Positions 33,050 through 44,576 of a stretch of DNA of 64,000 nucleotides are shown piece after piece. Every line of letters begins with the position of its first letter. Positions within the stretch are counted from its first letter, which is position 1. The position numbers and the translations under genes were made by a program. The DNA comes from Sthenelais limicola (Eukaryota; Annelida; Polychaeta; Phyllodocida; Sigalionidae): contig OW804095.1 of the NCBI GenBank assembly GCA_942159475.1, positions 61,098,773 through 61,162,772 on the forward strand, in the 5' to 3' direction. The notes beneath the pieces were generated by a model. That model made no database searches and was not told the origin of the DNA. It saw only the letters and a program-made list of their open reading frames with translations.

Positions 33050-33570
33050 GCTAGAAAGTTTTCCGATGTAGACTCATAGACCTGACATCACATACAAAAA
33101 GGTCAGGCCTTTTTTCTTTTTTCTAAATCTTATTTGACAAAGATTTCACAGTGTGTGATAAGTTTCATTCTGCCAAAGTAAAGAAATTAATTTAGGCCTA
33201 ATCATTACAAATGCACATTTAGGCCTTTACCTAGTATAGGACTGGAGATACCAGCCGTCCTACATGTAGGACGGTCTGGTCCACTATTTTTTTTGGTATA
33301 GGTTATACATTTTACATAGGGGAACAGTAGGATGCATAGAGGCCAAACCCTCAAAAAGCCAACAACCCAATGTACGACAAGCTAAATTTGAAGTATTTCA
33401 TGTAGAATTTCATGAATCTTCTGAATCTGAAGAGAAACATTGCCGAATAGGCTGCAAACAACCTATCAAGATGGGCCGTTTCTGTGGTAACTAATGTTTT
33501 TTGGGTTATTTTAGCAAAAAAATAGGTTTTTATTGCTCCATTTCTACACTGTAATCAGGAAGTTTTACAT
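33050..33570. mobile_element. Dispersed repeat related to the 38.6-kb foldback
   Basis: This stretch is colinear with 38620-39010. Shared segments include ATAGACCTGA, GATACCAGCCGTCCTACATG, AGCTAAATTTGAAGTATT, ATGTAGAATTTCATGAAT, GGGCCGTTTCT and ATTTCTACACTGT. It contains a perfect 20-bp palindrome (CCGTCCTACATGTAGGACGG, about 33256). It represents one arm only of the foldback family. Confidence 0.75.
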
Positions 33571-36500
33571 TTTTTACATTCATTACCAGGACTAGATCAC
33601 CGCAATGTTAGTATGTGATAGGGTTTTAATAGTACTGCCATTCTAAATCACCATAAACCACATCAACGACGTCAATCATGGCTACTTTACTAAAAAAAAA
33701 TACTTAACTGCATGAGGTGCATTCTCTGATTGATCTACGTCTACACCTACAAATGAACAACTTGGAAATACCGACTGCAACAATATAATAGTGAAAATAT
33801 CCGAGGTAAATGACTATAGCCCTCCTGGTCTGGAAGGGTCTTTCCTAGTACACAAAGGCCTCCACACACTCCACAAATCCACAGAAATCATATACGAATC
33901 GACTTCCGAACTGACCGGTACCATATGTACCTGACCCGGCCAAGAAACTTGACCTGGATCTGACCCAACCACATGAAAATATTATTTTTCAAATGAATTG
34001 GGGGGTTTTATCTAATCAAAGGCTAAGTGAATAACCACGTCGGTTTGTTTTCGGACCAAGAGAAAAAAAAAGTATCATAATATGCACCTATAAAAGCAAC
34101 TTAAAACCGAACTAGTTAATTGTAAGGTATCCTTAATTGGCTGATGCACAAAGCGGACGCCACTCATGAACAGAGCAGACCTATTTCCTTCTCACACCGA
34201 TTGACTAAATATTTGTCAAAAACTGTTTGCCCCATCAATGACTGCATATAGAAGTACGTCTTAGCAAACATGGACCATGCACGTAGGGCTGTTCTACAGG
34301 TGGGACACACATCCCCGTCACATAGCTTTACCTCATCACATAATTATAGTGATTGTCAGGCTCCCATTCATAAACGTTTGATCAGTTTGGGTACGGTACC
34401 GGTTCCATTCATATGAGTTAATATGTTCTGTGTTGTTGGAGGCATAATACACCGAGGAATAATGAACTTACTTTAACTTAAGCTATATGTAAGTAGAAAA
34501 TGTGTAAAAGCTGTTTTTATTTTCATTGGTGATCACCGTAAAGTAAATTGCTGATGCCTGTAAACAGAAATACATTTTGTAAACGATGCCTGTAAAGCGT
34601 AATTATGTGAGAAGTAATGCCTGAAAAATGTTCTTAATATTGTGTCATGCCTAAATAGTTGAGATAATAATTATTGGATATTGAATTGTGTATAGAGTGT
34701 GCCTCAATTAGTTCTTATCTCAAAATAAAATAATTATCCATTCAACTTTTGTAAAAACGTTTGAATTTTGCTTAAAATTTGCTGAATTTCGATGTCAGAC
34801 GGGCCTCATTGTGACACAAGATGATTTTGCAACTAGCTTTCTGAGTCCACTTGAAATTATATAAAGTGAAATTAGGCTATTATAATCTAATGATGTGGGG
34901 AATTATGTGTTTATTTTGTGACGTAAGTATAGCCCTTGCTGGCCATCAGTGGTATAATTTTATTGGAATAAAGTTTTCTTGAAAGCCCAAAATCCATATA
35001 TATTAATATTTTCGGATAAGAGAAATTAATTAGTAGATTTATTAAAGAGGCTCTTATTAATGAGCGGTTTTTCAGTCCCATTCTTCGCAAAAACATTTGC
35101 ATAGGAGTTAAGAATATATTGAACAAATCCGCTCAATTCCATTAATGTAAATCAAAATATATTCTACCAGTCCCAACTAGTTAGGAAACCGTTGGATGAC
35201 ATGAAATTAACTTTCAGATGCGGGTCCCCTTTTTGTACAACTCTTTTGTATAAATAAACAATACATTGAATTGAATGCTTACCGCCAGGATAGCCCCCTG
35301 ACAAAGTGATCTAGCCAGGCTACAGAGATTTCTTTGAAAACTTTATGATCTATGTTTTCGAATTGATTCTTGCTAGAGCTTTCTTGATTCAATGTATATT
35401 GTACTTTTGTCAAAGTAATGATCTTGTGGCTGGTTGAGTGATTCTTGTTGGTATTTTAAAATGATTCAACAGACTTACTTTATGACATTTTGCCATTTAG
35501 GCCTGTATACTTCCATATTCCATCATGGTGTCTAACCTTTTGTTTTAATCTGTTTCAATTATCTACTCTATCAGAGTTTCTCTCAGAGAATATAATCAGG
35601 GGAAGAACTCACCAGATTAAAAGTTATGTTCTTTCAATATATTTGATGTGCACAGGGTCATTCACTGTTTATTTATGATTATGCTCTAAAGGAATATATG
35701 ACTATAAAAGGGTTGGTTCTAACCTATGTAGAAAATCAAACTGCGTATGATTTGAAAAAGAAGGAGAGAGTTATGTCATATATTGATATGTGTATTGGGT
35801 TTGGGTAGTATACCCCCCAGTATTCTAGGGACGCTTGGGGGACGCTACTCTCCCCATCTGTGTATCAGCAAGTAATCGTGTGATTATGTAATCAGGCAAG
35901 CTTGGCAGCAACGCCTTGCTTCATATATACACAGTGCACACATAGAAGATGGGAACGGGTGTGGTCATTCATATGATAACTCCTATACAATAGTATAACG
36001 ATAATTGGTTAATTATCGGTACCGCTCATTCTTCCTATCGATTATATAAGTATAACAGGGATACCTGAGAACAGCATCCGACGATGTAATAATATTTCCT
36101 GAATAAAAAACATTAAATCTTAAAATCTTGTCATAATATACAGGTTACCAGACATGCACACCGATGTATACATACAGTTAAAGTCGTACGGTTTCTTTGG
36201 TAGTTCCTTAGAGTAGAAGAGATATGTATACTCTAAGGAGGTTCTTACAACATATTTCACATATTTTATATTATACTATTTAAAACAACTACAAAAAGGA
36301 AGCCTGGGCCAAAAATGTAACTGCAATTTATGTACCGTGTTTTGTTACGTGAAGGAACCGTAGGGCTCCATTGAATAATAATAATAATAATAATAAACAT
36401 GGTTTCTTTTAAAATACATGTATCTCTTAATCAAAGCCCTTCAATGCCTCCCAAAAATATTAGAACTACAAACATATAGTAACCAGGACGAATGGAAAGG

Positions 36501-37853
36501 GTGCCAATATAAACTGAGGCCTCCAAATGGCCATGTTTGATGCGATAAAAGCGCGTCATAGTCATGACATACGTCCGGGTTTCTATAATAACTGTGTCGA
36601 CTTAGTGATTGCTACCCGGAATAAATAGTGTGGCTCGCCACCCTTTCAGGCTTTCTCTATCCATAGGCCCAAAGCTGTAGGTGACGCCAATGACAAACAT
36701 AATAGTAACTCATAATGGCATGGTTACCAATCATGAAATCTCACCTTTAGTTTTGGTGTTATCTCGTAATAGTCCCTAGTATGTTGGCAACCATCCAATG
36801 TGGAGAGATTCGTAAAAAATCAAAGAATTCGATTATATTCCTCTAGTCTGTGAAGGACAGTATAGTTTCGGTTTTTCTGTGGATGTATTCCTCTCAACGT
36901 GAGTTTGTGAGAGAGTGACAACGGTTAACCGAGCAGTATAGGTTTAGTACAACGGGAACCTAGCCCAGGCCGGATCCACCTGCAAATGAGTGGTTAGGTG
37001 AAATGTGATGGTATATATGGTCCGCGTATGGACAAATGAGAGGTGGTTGGCGGCAGCACTACAGCAGTTTGCTTGAACTCCGCGACCTCTTATCTTCTTC
37101 TATCAATAATCATAGATTAAAATTTTGTACAAATACATGGCTACACGACATGTGCATGTGCAATCTTTTATGTAGGCCGAAGATATTTCGCACGTAAAAA
37201 TTACAATAGGCTACAATTTAACAACAAAATCACGATTTTCGCTGCGCGAATATTCTCATATGTGATTTTATACTCGCATCTATACATATAAACAACAAGA
37301 ACAACAAAAACAAAAAACGGAAATGTTGATTTGATTTGAAAACGTTTTTATTATTCAATTTCTTTGGTACATCTCCTCGATTTTTTCGTCAGTAACCCTG
37401 ACATTAAGCATTATTTCCATCAGATCTAGTTTTCATTTCTTCGGGTGATCTTTAAAATTCTCGTATTCTCTGGACATGCGCTGGTTGACCTAGATAATAC
37501 TATCCATATAGAGATTTGCAATCAGTAAATTTAGTAAATATGTTCATATATACATTCAATAGTCAATTAATCAACCAAATGAGTTATTGACCAATTAATT
37601 AACTAATTGCAGCTTCAACTATTTACATCATTTTGTAATCTTTTTCTTCTTTAATCTTAATTTTGATAATCATTTCCACTTGGGATCCATTACATTATGG
37701 TAGAGTCATGTTTCTAAAAAAAAATTGGCTAATGATACAGTAGAAAATAGAGCGAAGATTCAAATTAAAAGACATTGGTAGTCATGGAGCTATGTACGTA
37801 ACAGGTTAGATATGATTGTTTGGAATATGGTTCTGTTGGGATCTGTTGATAAG
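33571..37853. other. Intergenic, no gene seen
   Basis: The region is AT-rich throughout. I found only an AAT microsatellite (about 36376-36394) and short open frames without domains. Confidence 0.5.
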
Positions 37854-38526
37854 TACTGTAAACGTATATATTTTCGCGCGATAAATTTCCGCGCACTATA
37901 GGTACTTTGACACCTTTTCGCGCGGATTTAAATTCGCGCAGCATGGAAGCCGCACACACCTTGTTTATGCAATAATTAGACCTTTAGCACAGGATTTATT
38001 TTCATGCACAAAGGTAGGTGCGCTAAAGTAGTGGAAATAAATACTACGCGAACGGTAAGGCTGCGTTTCCACTGGCTCGCTCTTTTGGCTCGCTCATGGC
38101 CCGCTCTTTTTTATTGTCTTGAGCGCATAACAAGCGAAGGTTGAGCGAAACCAGAGCGGTCTAATGGAATTGGTTACTACGCTCTCTGTACGCTCTAAAA
38201 AGTGGCTATGTGCGCTTCTTTAGAAGAGCGCAGGACATTGCGCTAATATTTGACGTGTTTGATTTGAGCACAACTATACAGCGCTCTTTCTACCTGTTAA
38301 AGTAGCGGACCAAGAGCGCAGTAAGAGCGCACAAACGCATTTACCATTGATTTGATATAGGAAACAAGTGCAACAGTAGAATCTCAGTAGAATCGCTCTG
38401 CGCTTGTATTGCGCTAAAAATATTAGCGGACGAAGAGCGACTGACAAGCACCCCATAAACAAGCGCAGCAAGAGCGAGCCATGAGCACATATATAAGCGA
38501 GCCAGTGGAATCGGACCTTTACAGTA
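37854..38526. mobile_element. CGCG-rich inverted-repeat element, copy 2, interrupted
   Basis: This has the same layout as 4136-4323. It starts TACTGTAAACGTATATATTT then TCGCGCG, and reaches TAAATACTACGCGAACGGTA at about 38057. Its expected end, TTTACAGTA, is found only at 38518-38526, after the inserted element 38059-38517. Joining the flanks restores the terminus seen in copy 1, so the second element clearly inserted into the first. Confidence 0.75.
38059..38517. mobile_element. Nested MITE with long TTCCACTGGCTCGC ends
   Basis: The left end GGCTGCGTTTCCACTGGCTC and the following GCTCGCTCATGGCCCGCTC are mirrored at the right by GAGCGAGCCATGAGC and GCGAGCCAGTGGAATCGGACC. This makes imperfect inverted repeats of roughly 50 bp. 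The interior is saturated with GAGCGC/GCGCTC motifs. It is about 459 bp, non-coding, and placed inside the older element 37854-38526. The target duplication could not be resolved. Confidence 0.8.
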
Positions 38527-38619
38527 TTCCCTTTGTTATCATTATAATCATTAGTTATTCATAAATCATATTAGACCCAAAATGTGAGTTTTGCTGCCAG
38601 ATATTTCATATTAAATATC

Positions 38620-39669
38620 TGATGTTGGCTCATAGACCTGAAATCACACACAACATTTCATACCTCTACCTAGCATAGGACCAAAGATACCAGCCGTCCT
38701 ACATGTCCTATACATTTCTTAGAACTTTTTTGATATATAGATCATGTACTTTACATAGGGAACCAATAGGATGCATAGAGACCAAACTCTCAAAAAGCCA
38801 TTATTTATGAATAACCCCTACCTATTGTATTGCAAGCTAAATTTGAAGTATTCCATGTAGAATTTCATGAATTTTCTGAATTTGAAGAGCAAAATTGCTG
38901 AAAAGCCTGTTCACATTGTCAAAATGGGCCGTTTCTATGGTAACTAGTGATTTCTTTGGTATTTTTGCAAAAAATAGGTTTTTAGTGCCCCATTTCTACA
39001 CTGTTATCAGGAATGTGACCAAACTTGGGGATATTGATGTTAGATGTAAGGGCTATTTAAGGACCTTGAGTCTGTGACCTTGACCAAGGTCAAAATCACT
39101 GGATATGACCTTGAGATACAAAATAGCAAAATTCTGGAATGTAACATGCTATTTTCTCCTGATTTTCTCTCATGAAAATAGGGAAAAATATGTACCAACA
39201 TGAACAGAAAACTAAGTCGTAGTTACCATGGCAACACACTTTGCAATGACACTGGGCATGGGCCGTTTTTCTTTCCCCTAATGTTGGTTGTTATTTCTAT
39301 ACATAAGATTATCATTTTCCCCTGTTACCCTAGTTTCATAAGAGAAAATGTGATGTCACATTCCAGAATTTTGCTATTTTTTGTATTTGAAGGTCATATC
39401 TGGTGATTTTGACCTTGGCCAAGCTCACTAGATCGAAGTCTGCAGATAGCCCTCATACATACCATCTATGACCCCAAGTTTGGTCACATTTCTGATAATA
39501 GTGTAGAGAAATGGGACGCTGAAAACCTGTTTTATATTAAAGTATAATATAAAAAAATCACCCATCACCATAGAAACAGCCCATTTTGACAACGTTTGTG
39601 GGTTTATCAGCAAATTTTCTCTTCAGATTCAGAAAATGCATGTAATTCTACATAAGGCACATCAAATGT
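38620..39669. mobile_element. Large foldback element, arms about 350 bp
   Basis: The arms 38836-39188 and about 39322-39669 are reverse complements with moderate divergence. Both contain (in opposite sense) CATTTCTACACTGTTATCAG, GTGACCAAACTTGGGG, the ACCTTGACCAAGGTCAAAAT region and GCAAAATTCTGGAATGT. The loop is about 130 bp. The left flank 38620-38835 adds a part also present at 33050-33400. Matching frames on both strands arise from the symmetry and are not genes. Confidence 0.8.
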
Positions 39670-39978
39670 GTTTGTAACTTTTCTGTTAATAAGACAAAAA
39701 TCTAAATCGGCACTCTTCGGGAGACCTAGAATTCTAGACCTGAGTGACCGCATTGTGTAAACCATCTGCAATAAAGGATTTTTGAATTTGAATGTGAAAT
39801 GTGGCTTGTTATATGGTGGGAACGGGTTCCCAATCGAATTCAGCTTATGGCTCCTGGTCTAAGTTTGTAGGGTAATGAGCAGACCCAATGCAATAAAGTT
39901 TTATACCCATATAGACCCAGCGCCCTACATGTACGACGGCCACACATTTCTTCCATTTTCTCCAAGAATATAATACTT

Positions 39979-40800
39979 AGGAACTCAATTTTTGGAAGGG
40001 ACATTGAGCATACACTAATCTATAGTCCCATAAAGGTTTCATCAAGAAAAGAATGTATGAATTTGTTAATTCCTGGGGTGAACTTTCAGAAATTACACTT
40101 TCCACAAATCGCCTTTGGTCCATTCATATGCAGTGATGTTACCATGGCAACACATCATTATTTATTTCTCAAACGTTTGTAAATACTAAATTCCGTCTAT
40201 GTGCATAACTGGTGAAATATTATTCTGTTTTGAAAAAGATTTCTTGATTTCTTTCAATATTTAAAAAGCATATTCTGCCGTCCTATATTTAGGACGGTTG
40301 GATATATGTGTTAATTAAGGTTATGCCTTGTTACATAATCATACAAGGCCGGACATGGCACTGTTGAGTATGGACTGCATATCTTTTAGTTGTTGGAAAC
40401 CAACAGATGCAAGTTGGAATACATAGTTTACTCTGTGTGGTTTAATTGTGATCTTGGGGGTTTTTCTTCATTTAATAATATTGGAATGGCGAATTCTCGA
40501 TTTCGCGGATTTATTTTAACACAAAAATGATTGATTGACTCTCTTAGGCTAGAGCTGTATTCATGTAGATGTTTCAACGTTTCACATACGTTTTGATGAT
40601 GACAGAATATTTGTAACTATAATGATCCATTATGTGTTGGAATCTATAACCGATTGGGAATGTTTAGAGATTGTATAATTGACGGTGAAGTAAGGAACTC
40701 AATTTTTGGAAGGGACATTGAGCATACACTAATCTATAGTCCCATAAAGGTTTCATCAAGAAAAGAATGTATGAATTTGTTAATTCCTGGGGTGAACTTT
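39979..40800. repeat. Two identical 108-bp direct repeats, 714 bp apart
   Basis: 39979-40086 and 40693-40800 (AGGAACTCAATTTTTGGAAG ... CCTGGGGTGAACTTT) are identical in every base that I compared. The 606 bp between them include a diverged palindrome of the type GCCGTCCTATATTTAGGACGG near 40276. It could be a short-LTR-like element, a recent duplication or an assembly effect. Confidence 0.9.
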
Positions 40801-42769
40801 AAGTAAGTAAAGTGTGTATTAGTAGTTTATTAGGCAATTGGAGAATACGTTCACAAGGTGGACAGGCGTTTTTTCATAATTGAATATTAAATGGATTGGC
40901 CTTCTAAGGAATACAAAATAGTTCCATTGTAATGCGTGATCAGATAGGTTAATGAAATACAATCAAGTCAAAGGTCAGGAAAAGGTTTAGTGCCAATTTA
41001 AGACAGGCAGCGATCTCTGCGTTATAGCTCCGCTGGGAACTAGAGCTCTTGAAAGTGGCCATGCACTTCTTCTTTTTCAGGAACGGCCGCTAGGCATTAA
41101 AGGGCCAGAATCCCAAAGGGCTTCGCCCTCGAACCTATTCCTTATGATCGCCCTCGAACCTATTCCTTCTATTCTTCCTCCTACATCTATTTGCATTCAT
41201 TGGCGAGTCGTATACATATGTATGCAGTCCTGGGTCAAATAATATATTTAGATACAAAGACTAATGATTATTTATAATCGCCTCCTGGGTCTGTATGTGT
41301 CAGTTATCGTCTGCGTCTGGATCGAGTCACTGGAGTGTGAAAATACTTAAGAACGTTGCACACCATCTATAGGAAGAGTGAAGCAGGTCGCTGCAGGTAC
41401 TAGAGGAGTGGGTGTGGCTGGTATGGCCCAGTGTGCCTAGTGGTACTATAGTTAGGGTCGCTCGACAGCCTGCCATGTATGAAAAGGTTATTAATTAATG
41501 CTCTTCTGTTTGGCCCTCTGTTTCTCTAAGCCTAGAACCAATTGTGTCGGTTTTTCCCGTCCCTCGCCCAATTGGCCTTGGTTCGAAGCAGTACACATTC
41601 AGCTTTTAATAAGTCCTGGCTCTCCAAGTCGTTAAATATATTTCTTATCATGATCATTTCTTTCATTTCATCATCACTAAGGCCTCTCATATTATCTAAT
41701 TCTACTGATGGGTAGAATGATGCCGATTGAAACCTTGAACGCGAAACTATCCACAATTTGGAAAAAAACATGTGTCACTAACGCCCCGAGGTCAGGTGAA
41801 GAGGTTAAACAAGAAAGACTACGGAATAATTAATGGATTGGTGATGGAATCGAGACATTAGACAGTAAGGAATGGGCTGACAAACACATAATTATCGTGG
41901 GTTATATTTTGGGTGGAAATAATCAAATTATGATGACAAATGGGAAATCTTGTATGTGCACGGTGCGCTAGGGTAGGGATTTTCTTTTTAAATATTTGTA
42001 TGAATGTTAAAAATAGGTCCGGGGTATATAACATGGCTTTTATCTTTGTAGAGTGTATATTAGTTTATTTTCTCTTTTACATTAGAAAAAGCATTTTATG
42101 AAATCTCATGAAAGGTCACTATAATGACATGCCAGCGTACGAACTATGCAGATAAATGCAGATTTAAACTATATTGTGCTGAAATTGTATTATATTTTTC
42201 TATCAAACAAATAGTTTAGTATCATGATTTCTGTACTCCCAATTAACTCTATTCTAAGAGGTATAATTTACATTCGCTTGTTAAACCGTTTTAATCAATA
42301 CTGTTCTTCTGACAACTGTGTAACAGAATAACATCCGAGAGGCGTAATGTTTTCGCAGAACAAATAATTAAAACAAACAATTGAGATCAATAATCTTCTC
42401 GATGTAAATCATAGGTTATGAGTTAGACTGATGTAAGCCTCGGCTATCCCCAGGAATTGGTTAATAATGGCAGATGAGGACACCGATTGAAGGGAGAGCA
42501 AAAAGAAACAAAATAATTATCTACATGTTACATAAGACCTGTTTTCTCAGAGCGGGTTTGAGATCAATGAGAAACAGATAAATATACGGTATAAGATTGC
42601 GAGACGATGGAAATTTACAACGAACTGTTAAAAGAAATCGTCTCCAAATTACGAGAAAAAAATGAGAATATGGGAGGACCTGATGAAAGTTTAAAATGTT
42701 AAAGAGACAACAGCTCTAGACAACAGCTCTAGACAAAATAATCGCTATTCCTTCATGTGTACAGTCAAT
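40801..42769. other. Intergenic, no gene seen
   Basis: Only short open frames are present. A 15-bp ACAACAGCTCTAGAC unit is duplicated at 42709-42738 just before the LINE relic. Confidence 0.5.
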
Positions 42770-43200
42770 GTGAGGCTACAGTCGATCGAATACAGGATAA
42801 TACATAGAACTGTGGGGTGCATTGAATATTTGAATCGAAAAAAGATTAAAACAGACCCCAAAAATGTGAAGTTTGTGAAGGAAGAGAGGTACAATCTGTC
42901 ACTTCTTATGGGGGTGTGAGAAACCTCAAGGGTCGTGGAAAATGATAAGAACGTGGGTGTGGAATAGTGGTATTTTAAGGGAGGTTGAAGAGTTGGATAT
43001 TAACATGTGTAATGTTGGGATATATCGCTGGAAGCAAACATGAGGATTTTATTAATTACCTGTGCTAATTGTAAAGAGCTACGTTCATCGTCAGAAATTA
43101 CAAGCATGTATTAATGAGGTGAAAGTTAAACTAAGAATGGTCGAGTATAATAACACACGGCACAGGGGGAAGGAGAGAATTAACGAATGAGTTGGAGGGT
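42770..43200 (+). pseudogene. Degenerate LINE 3' tail
   Basis: Across frames the + strand reads RLQSIEYRIIHRTVGCIEYL, then a zinc-finger-like stretch ending LLWGCEKPQGSWKMI, and finally LQACINEVKVKLRMVEYN. This is the same C-terminal order as in other LINE polymerases (I-x-YRI-x-H, cysteine box, W-x-x-W). Stops and frame changes are frequent, so it is an old relic. Confidence 0.55.
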
Positions 43201-44576
43201 ATCTTGTCGTAGAAAAGCAGATATGATAAATTGGGTAAAAATGAAGGTAAATTACAAAATAGGTACCAACGCTATATGTTAAAAACTGAGTTTTATTTTA
43301 AGGCCGATTGAAGCTTTTGAGATACAGAAAAGCAAAAAATACAAACAAACAAAACATAAAAGGAGTTACACAAATTACTTGGGGAAATAAACAAATCAAA
43401 AGGCAAAAGATTACATGAGGGTGTGAAGAATCACATAAGATTGTATGTACCAAGATGTCAGACTAAAAGAAATAAAAGCTGAAAAGATAGAACCATTCAG
43501 AACATTATAGACAGGTGGTTTACTAATCAAGTGGTGTGTGTCCTACAGCGGTCTAAGTCCTCCCTCCCACCTGGTCCAGTGGATCCGATGGGTTAGGTAA
43601 CACCAATTAAGTGGGTAGACATGCTGGGACCTATAGATCCTATACAGTGTGGATTAGCATTAGAGCATGAAATGAAGTGTTTCATAATTATTGTCCCAGC
43701 GTTATTTCTCTCATAATTCTGATTGCGTTATCACAATTTTATTATAGCGTAACTTATTAGATATATTAAAATTAATATCAAGTGGTAGAGGACCTTCAGA
43801 AAACCTGCAGAACCAAGGAGGGAAAATATACAAATCGTTTCTTATTTTCGTGACAAATATCGAAATGTTAACCTATTAACCGATATTAATATGATTGATT
43901 ACACAACAACTACTCAACCATGAGAATTTAAGAATAAAATCGTAAGTGACGGGTGTCAGAGGTCATGCTCGATCTCTGGCCGGGATCCATGGAGTCTGGC
44001 CGACGAACATAATAATTAATTATGTAGGCCTACTTCCATCGACTAATAGCTTGTAGAGCAAACGTAGGACGAGGGAGTGTGTACTTCCGTGGCGATCGAA
44101 ACTTTGTACATGCCATTTGATTGAACATGAAATAGCCCAATCTGATTTCTGATATTACTCTTTCTAATTCAAACTTGGGTCAGCGGGTGGAGCGAACGTG
44201 TGGCGTCAATGTATTACACAATGAGGCTAAGAAGCAGGGACGATCAATATGCAATTATAATGCTATCGATGGAAGGCTTTCACGATAATATTGATGAGTA
44301 CTAGGGTGTATTTATTCAACACAGTGTCCTGCCTCAGCCAATAATCAGTGATACGAGTGTCCATGTAGCACGTGCAGGTGCATGGTGATGATTTTTTAGA
44401 GTCCCCCGAAAATGATGGCGAAAGAATGATGTGTGTGTGTGTGGGGAGGGGGGGCTTTATGGCGGCACGTGGACTGAGTCAGATATATATAGATATAATG
44501 TTTAAATATGTGCGAGCAAGTCGGCGATGATATGAGATCCTAGTTTGAGATGATTATCAAAATTAAGAAAGATTGT
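43201..44576. other. Intergenic, no gene seen
   Basis: AT-rich sequence with a short GT/G-rich microsatellite at 44431-44454. Nothing coding was recognised. Confidence 0.5.

Noticed and set aside
38895..39613. Two similar short proteins on opposite strands
   Set aside because: They are the same sequence read in the two arms of the foldback element.
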